Assembly: GCF_000379625.1 (NCBI RefSeq)
Contig: NZ_KB903240.1
Coordinates: 328,679 to 392,678, forward strand
Source of the DNA: Actinomycetospora chiangmaiensis DSM 45062
Lineage (GTDB): Bacteria; Actinomycetota; Actinomycetes; Mycobacteriales; Pseudonocardiaceae
Direction: 5' to 3'
Length of the DNA: 64,000 nt
Positions 35,842 to 45,320 of the stretch are shown piece by piece (within the stretch, counting starts at the first letter, position 1; each line of letters begins with the position of its first letter). Under the pieces are notes generated by a model that was not told the DNA's origin, did not search any database, and worked only from the letters and a program-made list of their open reading frames with translations. A program made the position numbers and the translations under genes.

Positions 35842-38634
35842 CTAGTGGGCGGCCTGGTCCCACGACCGACCGAACCCGACCGACACCTCCAGCGGCACGT
35901 CGAGCGCGAACGCCGCGCCCATCTCGCGGCGCACCAGCTCGGTGACCTGCTCCCGCTCCCCCGGCGCCACCTCGAGCACGAGCTCGTCGTGCACCTGGAG
36001 CAGCATCCGGCTGCGCAGCCCCTCCTCGCGCAGCGCCGCGTGCACCCCGAGCATCGCGACCTTGACGATGTCGGCCGCGCTGCCCTGGATCGGCGCGTTG
36101 AGCGCCATCCGCTCCGCCATCTCCCGCCGCTGCCGGTTGTCGCTCGTGAGATCGGGCAGGTAGCGCCGCCGGCCCAGGATCGAGCTGGTGTAGCCGTCCT
36201 TGCGCGCCTGGTCGACCACCTGGAACAGGTAGTCCCGCACCCCGCCGAAGCGCGCGAAGTAGTCCTCCATGAGCTCCTTGGCCTCCTCGGTGGAGGTGCG
36301 GAGCTGCGCGGACAGGCCGTAGGCCGACAGCCCGTAGGCCAGGCCGTAGTTCATCGCCTTGATCTTCGCGCGCTGCCCGGGGCTGACCTCGTCCTCGGCG
36401 ACCCCGAAGACCTTGGCGGCGGTGACCGAGTGGAAGTCCTCGCCCGACTTGAACGACTCGATGAGCTCGGCGTCGACCGAGAGGTGCGCCATGATCCGCA
36501 TCTCGATCTGCGAGTAGTCGGCCGTCATGAGCTCGGCGTAGGCGCCGGCCGCGGAGTCGGCCCCGACGACGAAGGTGTCGCGGATCCGGCGCCCGGCCTC
36601 GGTGCGCACCGGGATGTTCTGCAGGTTCGGCTCGGTGGACGAGAGCCGTCCGGTGCGCGCGATCGTCTGGTTGAAGGTGGTGTGGATGCGCCCGTCGTCG
36701 GACACCGAGTCGAGCAGGCCCTTCACCGTCACCCGCAGCCGGGTGGCGTCGCGGTGCTCGAGCAGGTGCTCGAGGAAGGGGTGGGGGTTGGACTCGTTCA
36801 GCGTCTGCAGCGCGTCGGCGTCGGTGGTGTAGCCGGTCTTGGTGCGCTTGGTCTTCGGCATCTGCAGCTCGTCGAAGAGCACCACCTGCAGCTGCTTCGG
36901 CGACCCGAGGTTGATCTCCTTGCCGATCACGTCGTACGCCGACTGCGCGGCCGACTGGACGCGGGCGCCGAACTGCGACTCCAGGTCCTGCAGCGCCGAC
37001 ACGTCCACCGCCACACCCGCCTCCTCGAGGTCGGCCAGGACGGCGAGCAGCGGCAGTTCGAGCTCGGTGAGCAGGGCGGTGCCGCCCAGCTCGGCGAGGT
37101 CGGCGTCGAGCTTGTCGGCGAGGTCGGCCACCGCCCGGGCACGCAGCATCTCGGTCTGCGCGAGCGTCGCGTCGGCCTCCTCCTCGCCGCCGTCGAGCGT
37201 GAGCTGGTCGCCCCCCGACGCGCCACCTCCGGTCTCCTCGACCCGCAGCTCGCGGCGCAGGTAGCGCAGCGCCAGGTCGGCGAGGTCGAAGCTGCGCTCG
37301 CCGGGCCGGGCGAGGTAGGCGGCGAGCCCGGTGTCGCTGGTGACCCCCTCGAGCCGCCAGCCCCGGGCCCGCACGGCGTGCAGCGGCCCCTTGATCTCGT
37401 GCCCCGCCTTCGGCAGCTCCGGGTCGGCGAGCCAGGCGGCCAGCGCCGTCTCGTCCTCCGGCGTGACCGCCCGGGCGTCGACGTAGGTGGTCTCCCCGTC
37501 GGCCGCCGCGATCGCGACGCCCTCGAGATCGCCCGTCCCGTGCGACCACGTGCCCCGGAAGCCCAGTCCCGCGCGCCGGCCGTCGCGGGCGTGCGCGTCG
37601 AGCCACGCCGCGACCGCGCCCGGTTCGAGTGCGGCGCCGCGCACCTCGAAACCCTCGTCGGCCTCCGGCTCGGCGGACTGCAGCGTGGAGAACAGCCGCT
37701 CGCGCAGGACGCGGAACTCCAGCTCGTCGAACAGGCGGTGCACCGCGTCCCGGTCCCACGCCCGCGCCTCGAGCTCCGGCGGCGTCACGTCGAGCTCGAC
37801 GTCACGCACGAGCTCGGTCAGCTGCCGGTTGAGCACCACCGACGACAGGTGCTCGCGCAGCGCGTCGCCCGCCTTGCCCCGGACCTCGTCGACCCGCTCG
37901 ACGAGCGCGTCCAGGCTGCCGAACTCCCGCACCCACTTCTGCGCGGTCTTCTCCCCGACGCCGGGGATGCTGGGCAGGTTGTCGCTGGGGTCGCCGCGCA
38001 GGGCCGCGAAGTCGGGGTACTGCTCCGGCGTCAGCGTGTAGCGCTCCAGCACCGCCTCGGGGGTGTAGCGCACGAGATCGGACACGCCCTTGCGCGGGTA
38101 GAGCACGGTGACCTGCTCGGAGACCAGCTGGAAGGCGTCGCGGTCCCCCGTGCAGATGGCGACCTGCATGCCCTCGGCCACCGCCTGCGTGGTGAGCGTG
38201 GCGATCACGTCGTCCGCCTCGTAGCCCTCCCGCATGATCACGGGGATGTGCAGCGTCGCGAGGATCTCGCGGATCAGGTCGACCTGCCCGCGGAACTCGT
38301 CGGGCGTCGCGCTGCGGTTGGCCTTGTAGGCGGCGTAGGTCTCGGACCGGAAGCTCTGCCGGGACACGTCGAAGGCGACGCCCACGTGCGTCGGCGCCTC
38401 GTCGCGCAGCAGGTTGATCAGCATCGAGGTGAAGCCGTAGACGGCATTCGTCTTCTGCCCCGACGTGGTGGTGAAGTTCTCCACCGGGAGCGCGAAGAAC
38501 GCCCGGTAGGCGAGGGAGTGCCCGTCGAGCAGCAGCAGCCGCGCGCCCCCGGCCTGGTCCCCCGGCGTCGTCGCGGGCTTGTCTGCGGTCTTCGTCCCAG
38601 CCACGACGCCGAGTCTGCCAGGGGGGTCCGACAC
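35842..38634 (-). CDS. polA: DNA polymerase I
   Basis: This 930-residue repair and replication polymerase has a 5'-3' exonuclease domain (about 30-320; LLLLDGHSLAYRAFFAL start and ICTGDRDAFQLV). The central domain corresponds to the 3'-5' exonuclease but lacks clear catalytic carboxylates, as in other actinobacteria. The polymerase domain (about 540-930) has TADYSQIEMRIMAHLS, RAKIKAMNYGLAYGLS and VHDELVLEV. The start is given as GTG 38634; GTG codons at 38607 and 38604 are alternatives, since the first 10 residues are not conserved-looking. It is divergent from the thioesterase gene. Tandem repeats sit just after its stop. Confidence 0.97.
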   Translation of the reverse strand: MSDPPGRLGVVAGTKTADKPATTPGDQAGGARLLLLDGHSLAYRAFFALPVENFTTTSGQKTNAVYGFTSMLINLLRDEAPTHVGVAFDVSRQSFRSETYAAYKANRSATPDEFRGQVDLIREILATLHIPVIMREGYEADDVIATLTTQAVAEGMQVAICTGDRDAFQLVSEQVTVLYPRKGVSDLVRYTPEAVLERYTLTPEQYPDFAALRGDPSDNLPSIPGVGEKTAQKWVREFGSLDALVERVDEVRGKAGDALREHLSSVVLNRQLTELVRDVELDVTPPELEARAWDRDAVHRLFDELEFRVLRERLFSTLQSAEPEADEGFEVRGAALEPGAVAAWLDAHARDGRRAGLGFRGTWSHGTGDLEGVAIAAADGETTYVDARAVTPEDETALAAWLADPELPKAGHEIKGPLHAVRARGWRLEGVTSDTGLAAYLARPGERSFDLADLALRYLRRELRVEETGGGASGGDQLTLDGGEEEADATLAQTEMLRARAVADLADKLDADLAELGGTALLTELELPLLAVLADLEEAGVAVDVSALQDLESQFGARVQSAAQSAYDVIGKEINLGSPKQLQVVLFDELQMPKTKRTKTGYTTDADALQTLNESNPHPFLEHLLEHRDATRLRVTVKGLLDSVSDDGRIHTTFNQTIARTGRLSSTEPNLQNIPVRTEAGRRIRDTFVVGADSAAGAYAELMTADYSQIEMRIMAHLSVDAELIESFKSGEDFHSVTAAKVFGVAEDEVSPGQRAKIKAMNYGLAYGLSAYGLSAQLRTSTEEAKELMEDYFARFGGVRDYLFQVVDQARKDGYTSSILGRRRYLPDLTSDNRQRREMAERMALNAPIQGSAADIVKVAMLGVHAALREEGLRSRMLLQVHDELVLEVAPGEREQVTELVRREMGAAFALDVPLEVSVGFGRSWDQAAH

Positions 38635-38662
38635 TCTCGCCCGTCGTCCCTAGGGTGCAACC

Positions 38663-39094
38663 GTGGCACCCTCCCCCGAACAGCAGGCCGTCCCCGAGCT
38701 CGAGGTCGCCTACCCCGACGAGCAGCTCGGGTCGAAGATGGGCATCGAGATCACCGAGTGGGATCCGGCCCGGGTGGTCGCCACGATGCCGGTGGCCGGG
38801 AACCGTCAGCCCTTCGGCCTGCTGCACGGCGGCGCGAGTGCCGTGCTCGCCGAGACGGTCGGCTCGACGGCGGCCTACCTCAACCGGGTCGGCGACCGGC
38901 GGCCGGTCGGCCTGGAGCTCGGGTGCACCCACCACCGCTCCGCGCTCGCCGGCCTCGTCACCGCGGTCTGCACCCCGGCGTCGGTCGGGAAGACGGTCGG
39001 CACGTTCGAGATCGTCATCTCCGACGAGGAGGGTCGCCGCGTCTGCACGGCCAAGCTGACCTGCATCTACCGGGACGCCACCCCGCAGGCCTGA
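38663..39094 (+). CDS. PaaI-type hotdog-fold thioesterase
   Basis: This 143-residue hotdog protein probably hydrolyses an acyl- or aryl-CoA thioester. The active-site region NRQPFGLLHGGASAVLAET contains the HGG turn and the following acidic residue used by PaaI/4-hydroxybenzoyl-CoA-type thioesterases, and ELGCTHHRSA is the next strand. The GTG at 38663 has AGGG at a spacing of about 7. It is divergent from polA, a pairing seen in other actinobacteria. The physiological substrate is unknown. Confidence 0.88.
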   Translation: MAPSPEQQAVPELEVAYPDEQLGSKMGIEITEWDPARVVATMPVAGNRQPFGLLHGGASAVLAETVGSTAAYLNRVGDRRPVGLELGCTHHRSALAGLVTAVCTPASVGKTVGTFEIVISDEEGRRVCTAKLTCIYRDATPQA

Positions 39095-39169
39095 CACGGG
39101 TCACCCGCGCCCGGGCCCGGCGCCGTTCGGCCCTGTCATGTCCGCGGCCCGCAGTGGGAAGCCTCCGTC

Positions 39170-40402
39170 GTGACCCCGCGCCCCGAGATCCCGACGCCCG
39201 GTGACCCGCCCGTCGGCGGGGACTGGGCCGTCGGTTTCGCGTGGGGTGGGCGGCGCGTCGTGGTCGACACGACGGGCGACGAGATCCGCGCGACGGGCGA
39301 GGACGGCGAGGACCTGGCCGCCGACCTCCCCGGACTCGTCGGGGTCACCCGGGGCCTCGTGCTCGACGGTGAGGTCGTGGCGCTCGACGGGCAGGGGCGA
39401 CCGGCGCCCGACGGCACGGACACCCTGACGGTCGCGGACCTGCTGCACGCGGACGGCGAGGACCTGTGCGACCGGCCGTTCGACGAGCGCCGCGCCCGCC
39501 TCGAGGCGCTCGACTGCGGGCCCGGCACGCTGGTGCCGCCCGTGTTCACCGACGTCGCACCGGCCGAGGTGCTGGCGGTGGCCCGCCGCCACGGCCTGCC
39601 CGGGATCGTCGCCGTGCGCCGCACCGCGCTCTACCGCCCGGGCCGCCGCTCGCCGGACCGGGTGTGCGCGACGGTCCCCGGCCGGCTCGGCACCTACGCG
39701 AGCATGCGCGACTTCACGGTCACCCCGGAGCCGACGGGCGGCGCGCCGGAGCCCGGGGAGCCGATCTTCGTCGTGCAGCGACACCGGGCCCGGCGGCTGC
39801 ACTACGACGTCCGCCTCGAGGTGGACGGGGCGCTCGCCAGCTGGGCCGTCCCGCGCGGCCCGACGCTGGACCCGGCCGCCCGCCACCTGGCCGTCCGCAC
39901 CGAGGACCACCCGATGGACTACGCGTTCTTCGAGGGCGTCATCCCCGCCGGGCAGTACGGCGGCGGCGACGTGATCGTCTGGGACCGCGGCACCTGGCGT
40001 CCGGCCCGCACCGAGGACCCCGCGGCGGCTCTCGCGGCCGGCGAGCTGCATGCCGACCTCGTGGGCGAGAAGCTCGCCGGGCGGTTCGTGTTCGTGCGCC
40101 GCGCCGACGACGGCGGGCGCAAGGAGCAGTGGGTCCTCGTCCACAAACGCGACGACGACGCCGTGGACGGCTGGGACCCGGAGGCGCACCCGCGCTCGGT
40201 GCTCAGTGGCCGCACCAACGACGAGGTGGCCGCCGCCCCGGCCGCGATGTGGCAGAGCGGGGCGCCGGCGGCGACCGCCGAGGTGCCGCTCGCCGGGCCG
40301 ACCCGACCGCCCAGGCCGCGGCGACCGAGGACGAGCTCGCCGCCCTCGACGCCCTGGGGGCCGCCGGCACGTGGACCGTCGGCGGCCGGGACGTGGCCCT
40401 GA
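39170..40402 (+). pseudogene. ligD: LigD-like protein, N-terminal part: inactive ligase domain plus phosphoesterase
   Basis: This 410-codon frame encodes the first two domains of a LigD-type NHEJ protein. Residues about 15-170 follow the ATP-dependent ligase adenylation domain, but the catalytic Lys of KxDG is absent (FAWGGRR at 23-29). The motif IV lysine is Val149 (GIVAVR), and the motif V lysines are gone (DRVCATVP). Residues about 197-330 are a 3'-phosphoesterase domain with HRARRLHYDVRLE, SWAVPRGP and the DHPMDYAFFEG segment, which looks intact. After about residue 375 the frame reads arginine/proline-rich nonsense to a stop at 40402, because the real continuation lies in another frame. 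Confidence 0.8.
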
Positions 40403-41259
40403 CGAACCTCGACAAGGCGCTCTTCCCCGGCCGGACGGGTCCGCCGGTGACCAAGCGCGACCTGGTCCGCTACCACGCCACCGTCGCGCCGTTCCTGCTC
40501 CCCTACCTCGCGGGACGCCCGGTCAACCTGCACCGGTTCCCCGACGGCGTGGACCGTCCCGGGTTCTGGCAGAAAGAGGTGCCGGGCCACGCGCCGGGGT
40601 GGCTGCGGCGGTGGCACGACCCCGGGGCCGGGCCCGACGACACGCAGTACTACGCCGTCCTCGACAGCACCGCCGGCCTCGTCTGGCTGGCCAACCACGC
40701 CGCGCTCGAGCTGCATCCGTGGACCTCGCGGCTGCCGGACGTCCACCGCCCGACCTGGGCGCTCATCGACATCGACCCGGGACCGGCCGTCGGGTTCGAC
40801 GACGTCCTCACGCTCGCCCGGCTCTACCGCACCGCCCTGGCGCACCTCGAGGTCGAGGCGGCCCCGAAGGTCACCGGGAAGCGCGGCGTCCAGATCTGGG
40901 TGCCGATCGCCGACGGGTACTCGTTCGACGACACCCGGGCGTGGGTCGAGAAGCTCTCCCGCGCGGTCGGCTCGATCGCCCCGCAGCTCGTCTCGTGGGA
41001 GTGGCACACCGACCGGCGCCGTGGCCTCGCCCGCCTCGACTACACCCAGAACGCGATCAACAAGACGCTGGTCGCCCCGTTCAGCGCCCGCCCGTCGCCG
41101 GACGCACCGGTGTCGGTCCCGATCACCTGGGAGGAGCTCGACGACCCGGAGCTGCGGCCCGACCGGTGGACGGTCCGGACGGTGCTCGACCGCCTCGCGG
41201 CCGTCGGCGACCCGCTGCGTCCGCTCCTGGGCCGCGCGCAGCACCTCCCGGAGCTGTGA
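40393..41259 (+). CDS. ligD: LigD polymerase domain (C-terminal part, frameshifted)
   Basis: This is the archaeo-eukaryotic-primase-type polymerase domain of LigD, which adds nucleotides at broken DNA ends. In this frame homology begins near 40300 (a linker, then LGAAGTWTVGGRDVALTNLD). It continues through PVNLHRFPDG, the metal motif ALIDIDPGP, and KVTGKRGVQIWVPI to VSWEWHTDRRRGLARLDYTQ. To join the upstream phosphoesterase domain, a shift back by one base between about 40285 and 40330 is needed. If translated alone, GTG 40393 overlaps the upstream stop at 40400-40402 and could restart translation, giving 288 residues without the first beta strand. Confidence 0.78.
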   Translation: MALTNLDKALFPGRTGPPVTKRDLVRYHATVAPFLLPYLAGRPVNLHRFPDGVDRPGFWQKEVPGHAPGWLRRWHDPGAGPDDTQYYAVLDSTAGLVWLANHAALELHPWTSRLPDVHRPTWALIDIDPGPAVGFDDVLTLARLYRTALAHLEVEAAPKVTGKRGVQIWVPIADGYSFDDTRAWVEKLSRAVGSIAPQLVSWEWHTDRRRGLARLDYTQNAINKTLVAPFSARPSPDAPVSVPITWEELDDPELRPDRWTVRTVLDRLAAVGDPLRPLLGRAQHLPEL

Positions 41260-41278
41260 GAGCAGGGCCCCGGAACGG

Positions 41279-41325
41279 ACGAACGGGCCGTTCGTCAGGT
41301 CCCACCTGACGAACGGCCCGTTCGT
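41279..41325. terminator. Perfect 22-bp inverted repeat between ligD and livF
   Basis: The arm 41279-41300 (starts ACGAACGGGCCGTTCGTC) is exactly repeated in reverse complement at 41304-41325, leaving a 3-nt loop. Each arm also contains the self-palindrome ACGAACGG-G-CCGTTCGT. Its position between two convergent genes fits a bidirectional terminator. Confidence 0.85.
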
Positions 41326-41338
41326 GTCGGACCGGGTC

Positions 41339-42058
41339 CTACGACACGCCCAGGTACGCGTCCTGGATCGTCGGGTCGGCGAGCAGCTCCGAGCCGGGGC
41401 CGGAACGGGTCACCTCCCCGGTCTCCAGCACGTACGCCTGGTGGGCGAGCCCGAGGGCCTGGGTGGCGTTCTGCTCGACCAGCAGGACCGTCACGCCCTC
41501 CCGGTTGATGTCCTCGATCACCCGGAAGATCTGCTGGATGAACTGCGGGGCGAGCCCCATCGAGGGCTCGTCGAGCAGCAGCAGCCGCGGCCGTGCCATG
41601 AGGGCGCGGCCGATGGCGAGCATCTGCTGCTCGCCACCGGAGAGGGTGCCGCCGACCTGGTGGCGCCGCTCGGCCAGCCGCGGGAAGTACGTGAACGCCC
41701 GCTCCTGGTCGTCGGCGAACTCCTTCGAGCGCCGGTCGGACCGGACGAACCCGCCCATGTCCAGGTTCTCCAGCACCGTCATGCCGGGGAAGATCCCGCG
41801 CCCCTCGGGCACCTGGCAGATCCCCTTGCGCACACGCAGGTCCGCGCGCACCTTCGTCAGGTCCTCGCCGTCGAAGGTCATCGACCCCGACTGCAGTCCG
41901 AGCAGCCCCGAGATGGTCTTCATCGTCGTCGTCTTGCCGGCGCCGTTCGCGCCGATCAGCGAGACGATCTGGCCCTCCTGCACGGTCAGCGAGATGCCCC
42001 GCAACGCCTGGATGCGCCCGTAGGCGACGTTGACGTCCGAGAGCTGGAGCAGGCTCAC
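41339..42058 (-). CDS. livF: Branched-chain amino-acid-type ABC transporter ATPase LivF
   Basis: This 239-residue ATPase is the shorter of the two in Liv-type (HAAT) importers. It shows Walker A GANGAGKT, signature LSGGEQQ, Walker B LLLLDEPS and the switch region LLVEQN, with the LivF-typical CQVPEGRGIFPGMTV stretch. With LivG it powers uptake of leucine, isoleucine, valine or similar substrates such as urea or short amides. The GTG at 42058 overlaps the livG stop (GTGA). It is the last gene of the livHMGF operon and ends at a strong inverted repeat. Confidence 0.95.
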   Translation of the reverse strand: MSLLQLSDVNVAYGRIQALRGISLTVQEGQIVSLIGANGAGKTTTMKTISGLLGLQSGSMTFDGEDLTKVRADLRVRKGICQVPEGRGIFPGMTVLENLDMGGFVRSDRRSKEFADDQERAFTYFPRLAERRHQVGGTLSGGEQQMLAIGRALMARPRLLLLDEPSMGLAPQFIQQIFRVIEDINREGVTVLLVEQNATQALGLAHQAYVLETGEVTRSGPGSELLADPTIQDAYLGVS

Positions 42059-42948
42059 TCCTCCACCGCCGTTCCGAGGTAGGCCGACACGACCGCCGGG
42101 TCGCGGCGCACCTCGTCGGGGACGCCGTCGGCGATCTTGCGGCCGAAGTCCAGGACGACGAGCCGGTCGGTCACGCCGAGCACCACGCGCATGTCGTGCT
42201 CCACGAGGACGACGGTGAACCCGTCGTCGCGAATCTTGAGGATCAGCTCGGAGAGCGCGTCCTTCTCGATCGCGGAGAACCCGGCCGCCGGCTCGTCGAG
42301 GCAGAGCAGCTTCGGCTCGGTCGCGAGCGCGCGGGCGATCTCGAGCCGCCGCTGGTCGCCGTAGGGCAGTGACGTCGCCTTGTCCGCCGCCCGGTCGGCG
42401 ATGCCGACGAACTCGAGGAGCGCCATCGCCTTGTCGACGGCCTCCCGTTCCTCCCGACGGTGCCGCGGCAGCCGCAGCAGCGCCCCGGGCACCGAGGTGC
42501 GGTGCCGGGCGTCGGTGCCGACGACGACGTTCTCGAGCGCCGTCATGGCCCCGAAGAGCCGGATGTTCTGGAACGTCCGGGCGACGCCGGCCTGGATGAT
42601 CTTGTACCGCTTCATCCTCGCGAGCGACTGGTCCTCGAGGCGGATGTCGCCCTCGGTGGGCCGGTAGACGCCGGTGACGATGTTGAAGCACGTCGTCTTC
42701 CCGGCGCCGTTCGGGCCGATGAGCCCGAGGATCTCGCCCCGCTTCACGTCGAAGGAGACGTCGTCGAGCGCGGTGAGTCCGCCGAAGCGGACCGTGAGGT
42801 TCTGGACGGCCAACAGGGTCTCCCCCGTCGACACGGAGATCTCGCGGTCCGCCGCGACCTTCTCGGCGACCTCGGCCTCGTGCTCGGCACGCTCCTCGGG
42901 CGCCATCTGCTCGACGGCCTCGAGCAGGCCCTCCTCGGGCGCGGTCAC
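42055..42948 (-). CDS. livG: Branched-chain amino-acid-type ABC transporter ATPase LivG
   Basis: This 297-residue ATPase has Walker [10 protein letters not shown], the LivG-type [19 protein letters not shown] segment, a signature-like [15 protein letters not shown], and Walker B LLCLDEP followed by [10 protein letters not shown]. An acidic N-terminal extension of about 45 residues ([19 protein letters not shown]) precedes the ABC domain and is unusual for the family. The GTG at 42948 overlaps the livM stop, and its own stop overlaps livF, so the cassette is translationally coupled. The transported solute is not certain. Confidence 0.95.
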   Translation of the reverse strand: MTAPEEGLLEAVEQMAPEERAEHEAEVAEKVAADREISVSTGETLLAVQNLTVRFGGLTALDDVSFDVKRGEILGLIGPNGAGKTTCFNIVTGVYRPTEGDIRLEDQSLARMKRYKIIQAGVARTFQNIRLFGAMTALENVVVGTDARHRTSVPGALLRLPRHRREEREAVDKAMALLEFVGIADRAADKATSLPYGDQRRLEIARALATEPKLLCLDEPAAGFSAIEKDALSELILKIRDDGFTVVLVEHDMRVVLGVTDRLVVLDFGRKIADGVPDEVRRDPAVVSAYLGTAVEE

Positions 42949-44165
42949 TCGCCACCTCCCTGCGGACGGGACCCGGACCGGTCGTCGGGAACCGCCTCCG
43001 CGGGCTCGCCGGTCGGTCTGCTCGACGGCGTGAGCGACGTCGGCGCCACCCCGGTCCCCGCCCCGAACAGTTTCTGGTACGCCTGTCGGCCGTAGGTCAG
43101 CAGGTGCTGGCGCATGCCGAGGATGCCCTGCGGCCGGAAGATCATGAGGATGATCAGCGCGAGACCGAAGACCAGGAAGCGGTACTCGGGCTCGAACTGG
43201 AACCGGTCGGGGATGTAGGACACCAGGAACGCCCCGACCACGACGCCGATCTTGTTGCCCTGCCCGCCGAGGACGACCGCGGCGAGGTAGAGGATCGAGG
43301 TCGTCACGTCGAAGCGCTGGTTGTTGACGAACCCGACCTGCGCGGCGAACAGCGTGCCGGAGAGGCCACCGACCGCAGCACCGATCGCGAACGCCCAGAT
43401 CTTGAAGCGGTACGTCGGGACCCCGGTGAGCTCGGCCGCGTCCTCGTCCTCGCGCACGGCGATCCAGGCGCGCCCGACCCGCGAGCGCTCCAGGTTCCCC
43501 ATGAACAGCAGGACGATGATGACGATGGTGACCGCGAGCCAGTAGAAGCCCTGGGCGTCGTTCTGGGTGAAGATCGGCGTGCCGTCGGAGTAGGTGCCGC
43601 CGGGACGCGCGATGTCCTGGAAGCCCCGGTTGCCGCGCAACGGGTCGATGTTGTCGGCCAGCAGGCGGACGATCTCGCCGAAGCCGAGCGTGACGATCGC
43701 GAGGTAGTCCCCGCGCAGCCGCAGCGTCGGCGTCCCGAGGATGACCCCGGAGATCATCGTGACGACCATGGCGATCGGCACGATCACCAGCCACGGGAAA
43801 CGGACGCCGAGCTCGGAGTCCGGCGACGAGAGCAGCGCCGCGGTGTAGGCGCCGATCGCGAAGAAGCCGACGTAGCCGAGGTCGAGCAGACCGGCCTGGC
43901 CGATGACGACGTTGAGGCCGATGGCGATGAGCGCGAACACCGCCGCGTTGAACAGCGCGATCGGGAACGAGGTCGCCGGCTCGGTGGTGAGGATCGGCGG
44001 GTTGAGCACCGGCAGCAGGTAGATGATCGCCGCCACCGGCACGAGCAGGCCCCACTGCTGGGGCCGGCTGCGGGCGTTCCACCAGCGGGAGAGCTCGGCG
44101 CGCCGGCCCGGCCTCGGCGGCGTTCCCGACGACGGGCGTGCTTCCGACTGCGTCGTCGCCGTCAT
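42945..44165 (-). CDS. livM: Branched-chain amino-acid-type ABC transporter permease LivM
   Basis: This 406-residue inner-membrane permease has about nine or ten hydrophobic helices. LivM signatures are visible: [40 protein letters not shown] and [17 protein letters not shown], the conserved EAA-like cytoplasmic loop. An Arg/Pro-rich cytoplasmic N-terminus (about 45 residues) precedes the first helix, and the last 55 residues are hydrophilic. The ATG at 44165 overlaps the livH stop (ATGA). It pairs with LivH to form the channel. Confidence 0.95.
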   Translation of the reverse strand: MTATTQSEARPSSGTPPRPGRRAELSRWWNARSRPQQWGLLVPVAAIIYLLPVLNPPILTTEPATSFPIALFNAAVFALIAIGLNVVIGQAGLLDLGYVGFFAIGAYTAALLSSPDSELGVRFPWLVIVPIAMVVTMISGVILGTPTLRLRGDYLAIVTLGFGEIVRLLADNIDPLRGNRGFQDIARPGGTYSDGTPIFTQNDAQGFYWLAVTIVIIVLLFMGNLERSRVGRAWIAVREDEDAAELTGVPTYRFKIWAFAIGAAVGGLSGTLFAAQVGFVNNQRFDVTTSILYLAAVVLGGQGNKIGVVVGAFLVSYIPDRFQFEPEYRFLVFGLALIILMIFRPQGILGMRQHLLTYGRQAYQKLFGAGTGVAPTSLTPSSRPTGEPAEAVPDDRSGSRPQGGGE

Positions 44166-45106
44166 ACCCTCGCCTTCCCCAACGACTCCCCGAGGATTCC
44201 CGTCGGGCGGAACATGAGGACGCCCACGAGCAGCACGAACGCGACGACGTCGCGCCAGTCGCCGCCGAACAGGGACTGCCCGTAGTTCTCCGCGATCCCG
44301 AGGATCAGGCCGCCGAGCAGGGCGCCGCGCAGGTTGCCGATACCGCCGAGGACGGCTGCGGCGAACGCCTTGATGCCGAGCAGGAAGCCGCCGTTGAAGA
44401 CCGCGCCCTGCGGGATCGTCATCAGGTAGAACAGCGCGGCCGCACCGGCGAGCAGGCCGCCGAGCAGGAACGTGATCATGATGACGCGCTCGCGGTTGAC
44501 ACCCATGAGCGTCGCGGTCGCGGGGTCCTGGGCGACGGCGCGGACGCCGCGGCCGAGGCGCGTGCGGTTGACGAAGGTGTCCGCGACGACGAACAGCGCG
44601 AGCGCCGCCAGGATGATGATCACCTGGAGGTTCGTCACCGGGGCGCCGAAGATCCGGAAGAGCGGTTCCGGCGGCAGCAGCCGGATCGTGCCCTCGGGGT
44701 TCGAGCCCCGGGTGATCCGGAAGACCTGCTGGATGACGAAGGACGCGCCGATCGCGGTGATCAGGAACGCGAGCCGGGGCGCGTTGCGCTTGCGCAACGG
44801 GCGGTAGGCCACGCGTTCGAGGATCACGGCCGCGACGCCCGCGAGGATCATGCCGACGGCGCCCGCGAGGACGAGGTTGGCGATGATGCCGGCGAGCGGG
44901 ACGTTGGGGGTCTGCCCGGGCTGGAAGCCCAGCGCGAGGAAGGTGAAGTACACGCCGAACACCCCGATCACGAAGATCTCGGAGTGGGCGAAGTTGATGA
45001 GCTGGAGCACCCCGTAGACCAGGGTGTAGCCGAGGGCGACCAGGGCGTAGATGCTCCCGTAGGAGAGCCCGTTGATCGTGTTGGCCCAGAAGCGGTCGAG
45101 GAACAA
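44162..45106 (-). CDS. livH: Branched-chain amino-acid-type ABC transporter permease LivH
   Basis: This permease has at least 314 residues and about eight helices. It shows GLSYGSIYALVALGYTLVYG with VLQLINFAHSEIFVIGVFG near the start, and GRGVRAVAQDPATATLMGV as the EAA-like loop. The only usual start is TTG 45106, which has no ribosome-binding site. The in-frame sequence upstream (LVTQGTGPWINFDVG) still looks coding, but has no ATG, GTG or TTG before an AGGGAGA at about 45185-45195. The true start may therefore be non-standard. The gene heads the overlapping livHMGF cassette, 214 bp after the receptor gene. Confidence 0.9.
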   Translation of the reverse strand: MFLDRFWANTINGLSYGSIYALVALGYTLVYGVLQLINFAHSEIFVIGVFGVYFTFLALGFQPGQTPNVPLAGIIANLVLAGAVGMILAGVAAVILERVAYRPLRKRNAPRLAFLITAIGASFVIQQVFRITRGSNPEGTIRLLPPEPLFRIFGAPVTNLQVIIILAALALFVVADTFVNRTRLGRGVRAVAQDPATATLMGVNRERVIMITFLLGGLLAGAAALFYLMTIPQGAVFNGGFLLGIKAFAAAVLGGIGNLRGALLGGLILGIAENYGQSLFGGDWRDVVAFVLLVGVLMFRPTGILGESLGKARV

Positions 45107-45269
45107 CCCGACGTCGAAGTTGATCCACGGCCCGGTGCCCTGGGTGACCAGGTCCGTGACTGCGGTGAGGGTGTGGATGACGCTCTCCCTGGGGGCGCCG
45201 GCGGCCGGTGCTGGTGGCCCGGCCGGGGGAACGCGGCGGTCGTCTTCGAGGTGCCGCGGGGGCGGACGT

Positions 45270-45312
45270 ACGACGGCCGCGCCCGGGCTGGTGACCCGGG
45301 CGCGGCCGTCGT
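45270..45312 (-). terminator. Intercistronic hairpin between receptor gene and livH
   Basis: The 18-bp arm 45270-45287 (ACGACGGCCGCGCCCGGG) is matched exactly by 45295-45312 around a 7-nt loop. It begins 8 bp after the receptor stop codon. It probably attenuates read-through so that the receptor is made in excess over the permease. Confidence 0.8.
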
Positions 45313-45320
45313 CGTGAAGA

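Noticed and set aside
35599..39204. Plus-strand open frame of 1201 codons opposite polA
   Set aside because: Its sequence is the valine/leucine/glycine-rich complement of polA, with the tandem repeat translated at its start.
40285..40330. Programmed -1 frameshifting to join the LigD halves
   Set aside because: No convincing slippery heptamer or following stem-loop was found, so a mutation, sequencing error or restart at GTG 40393 is preferred.
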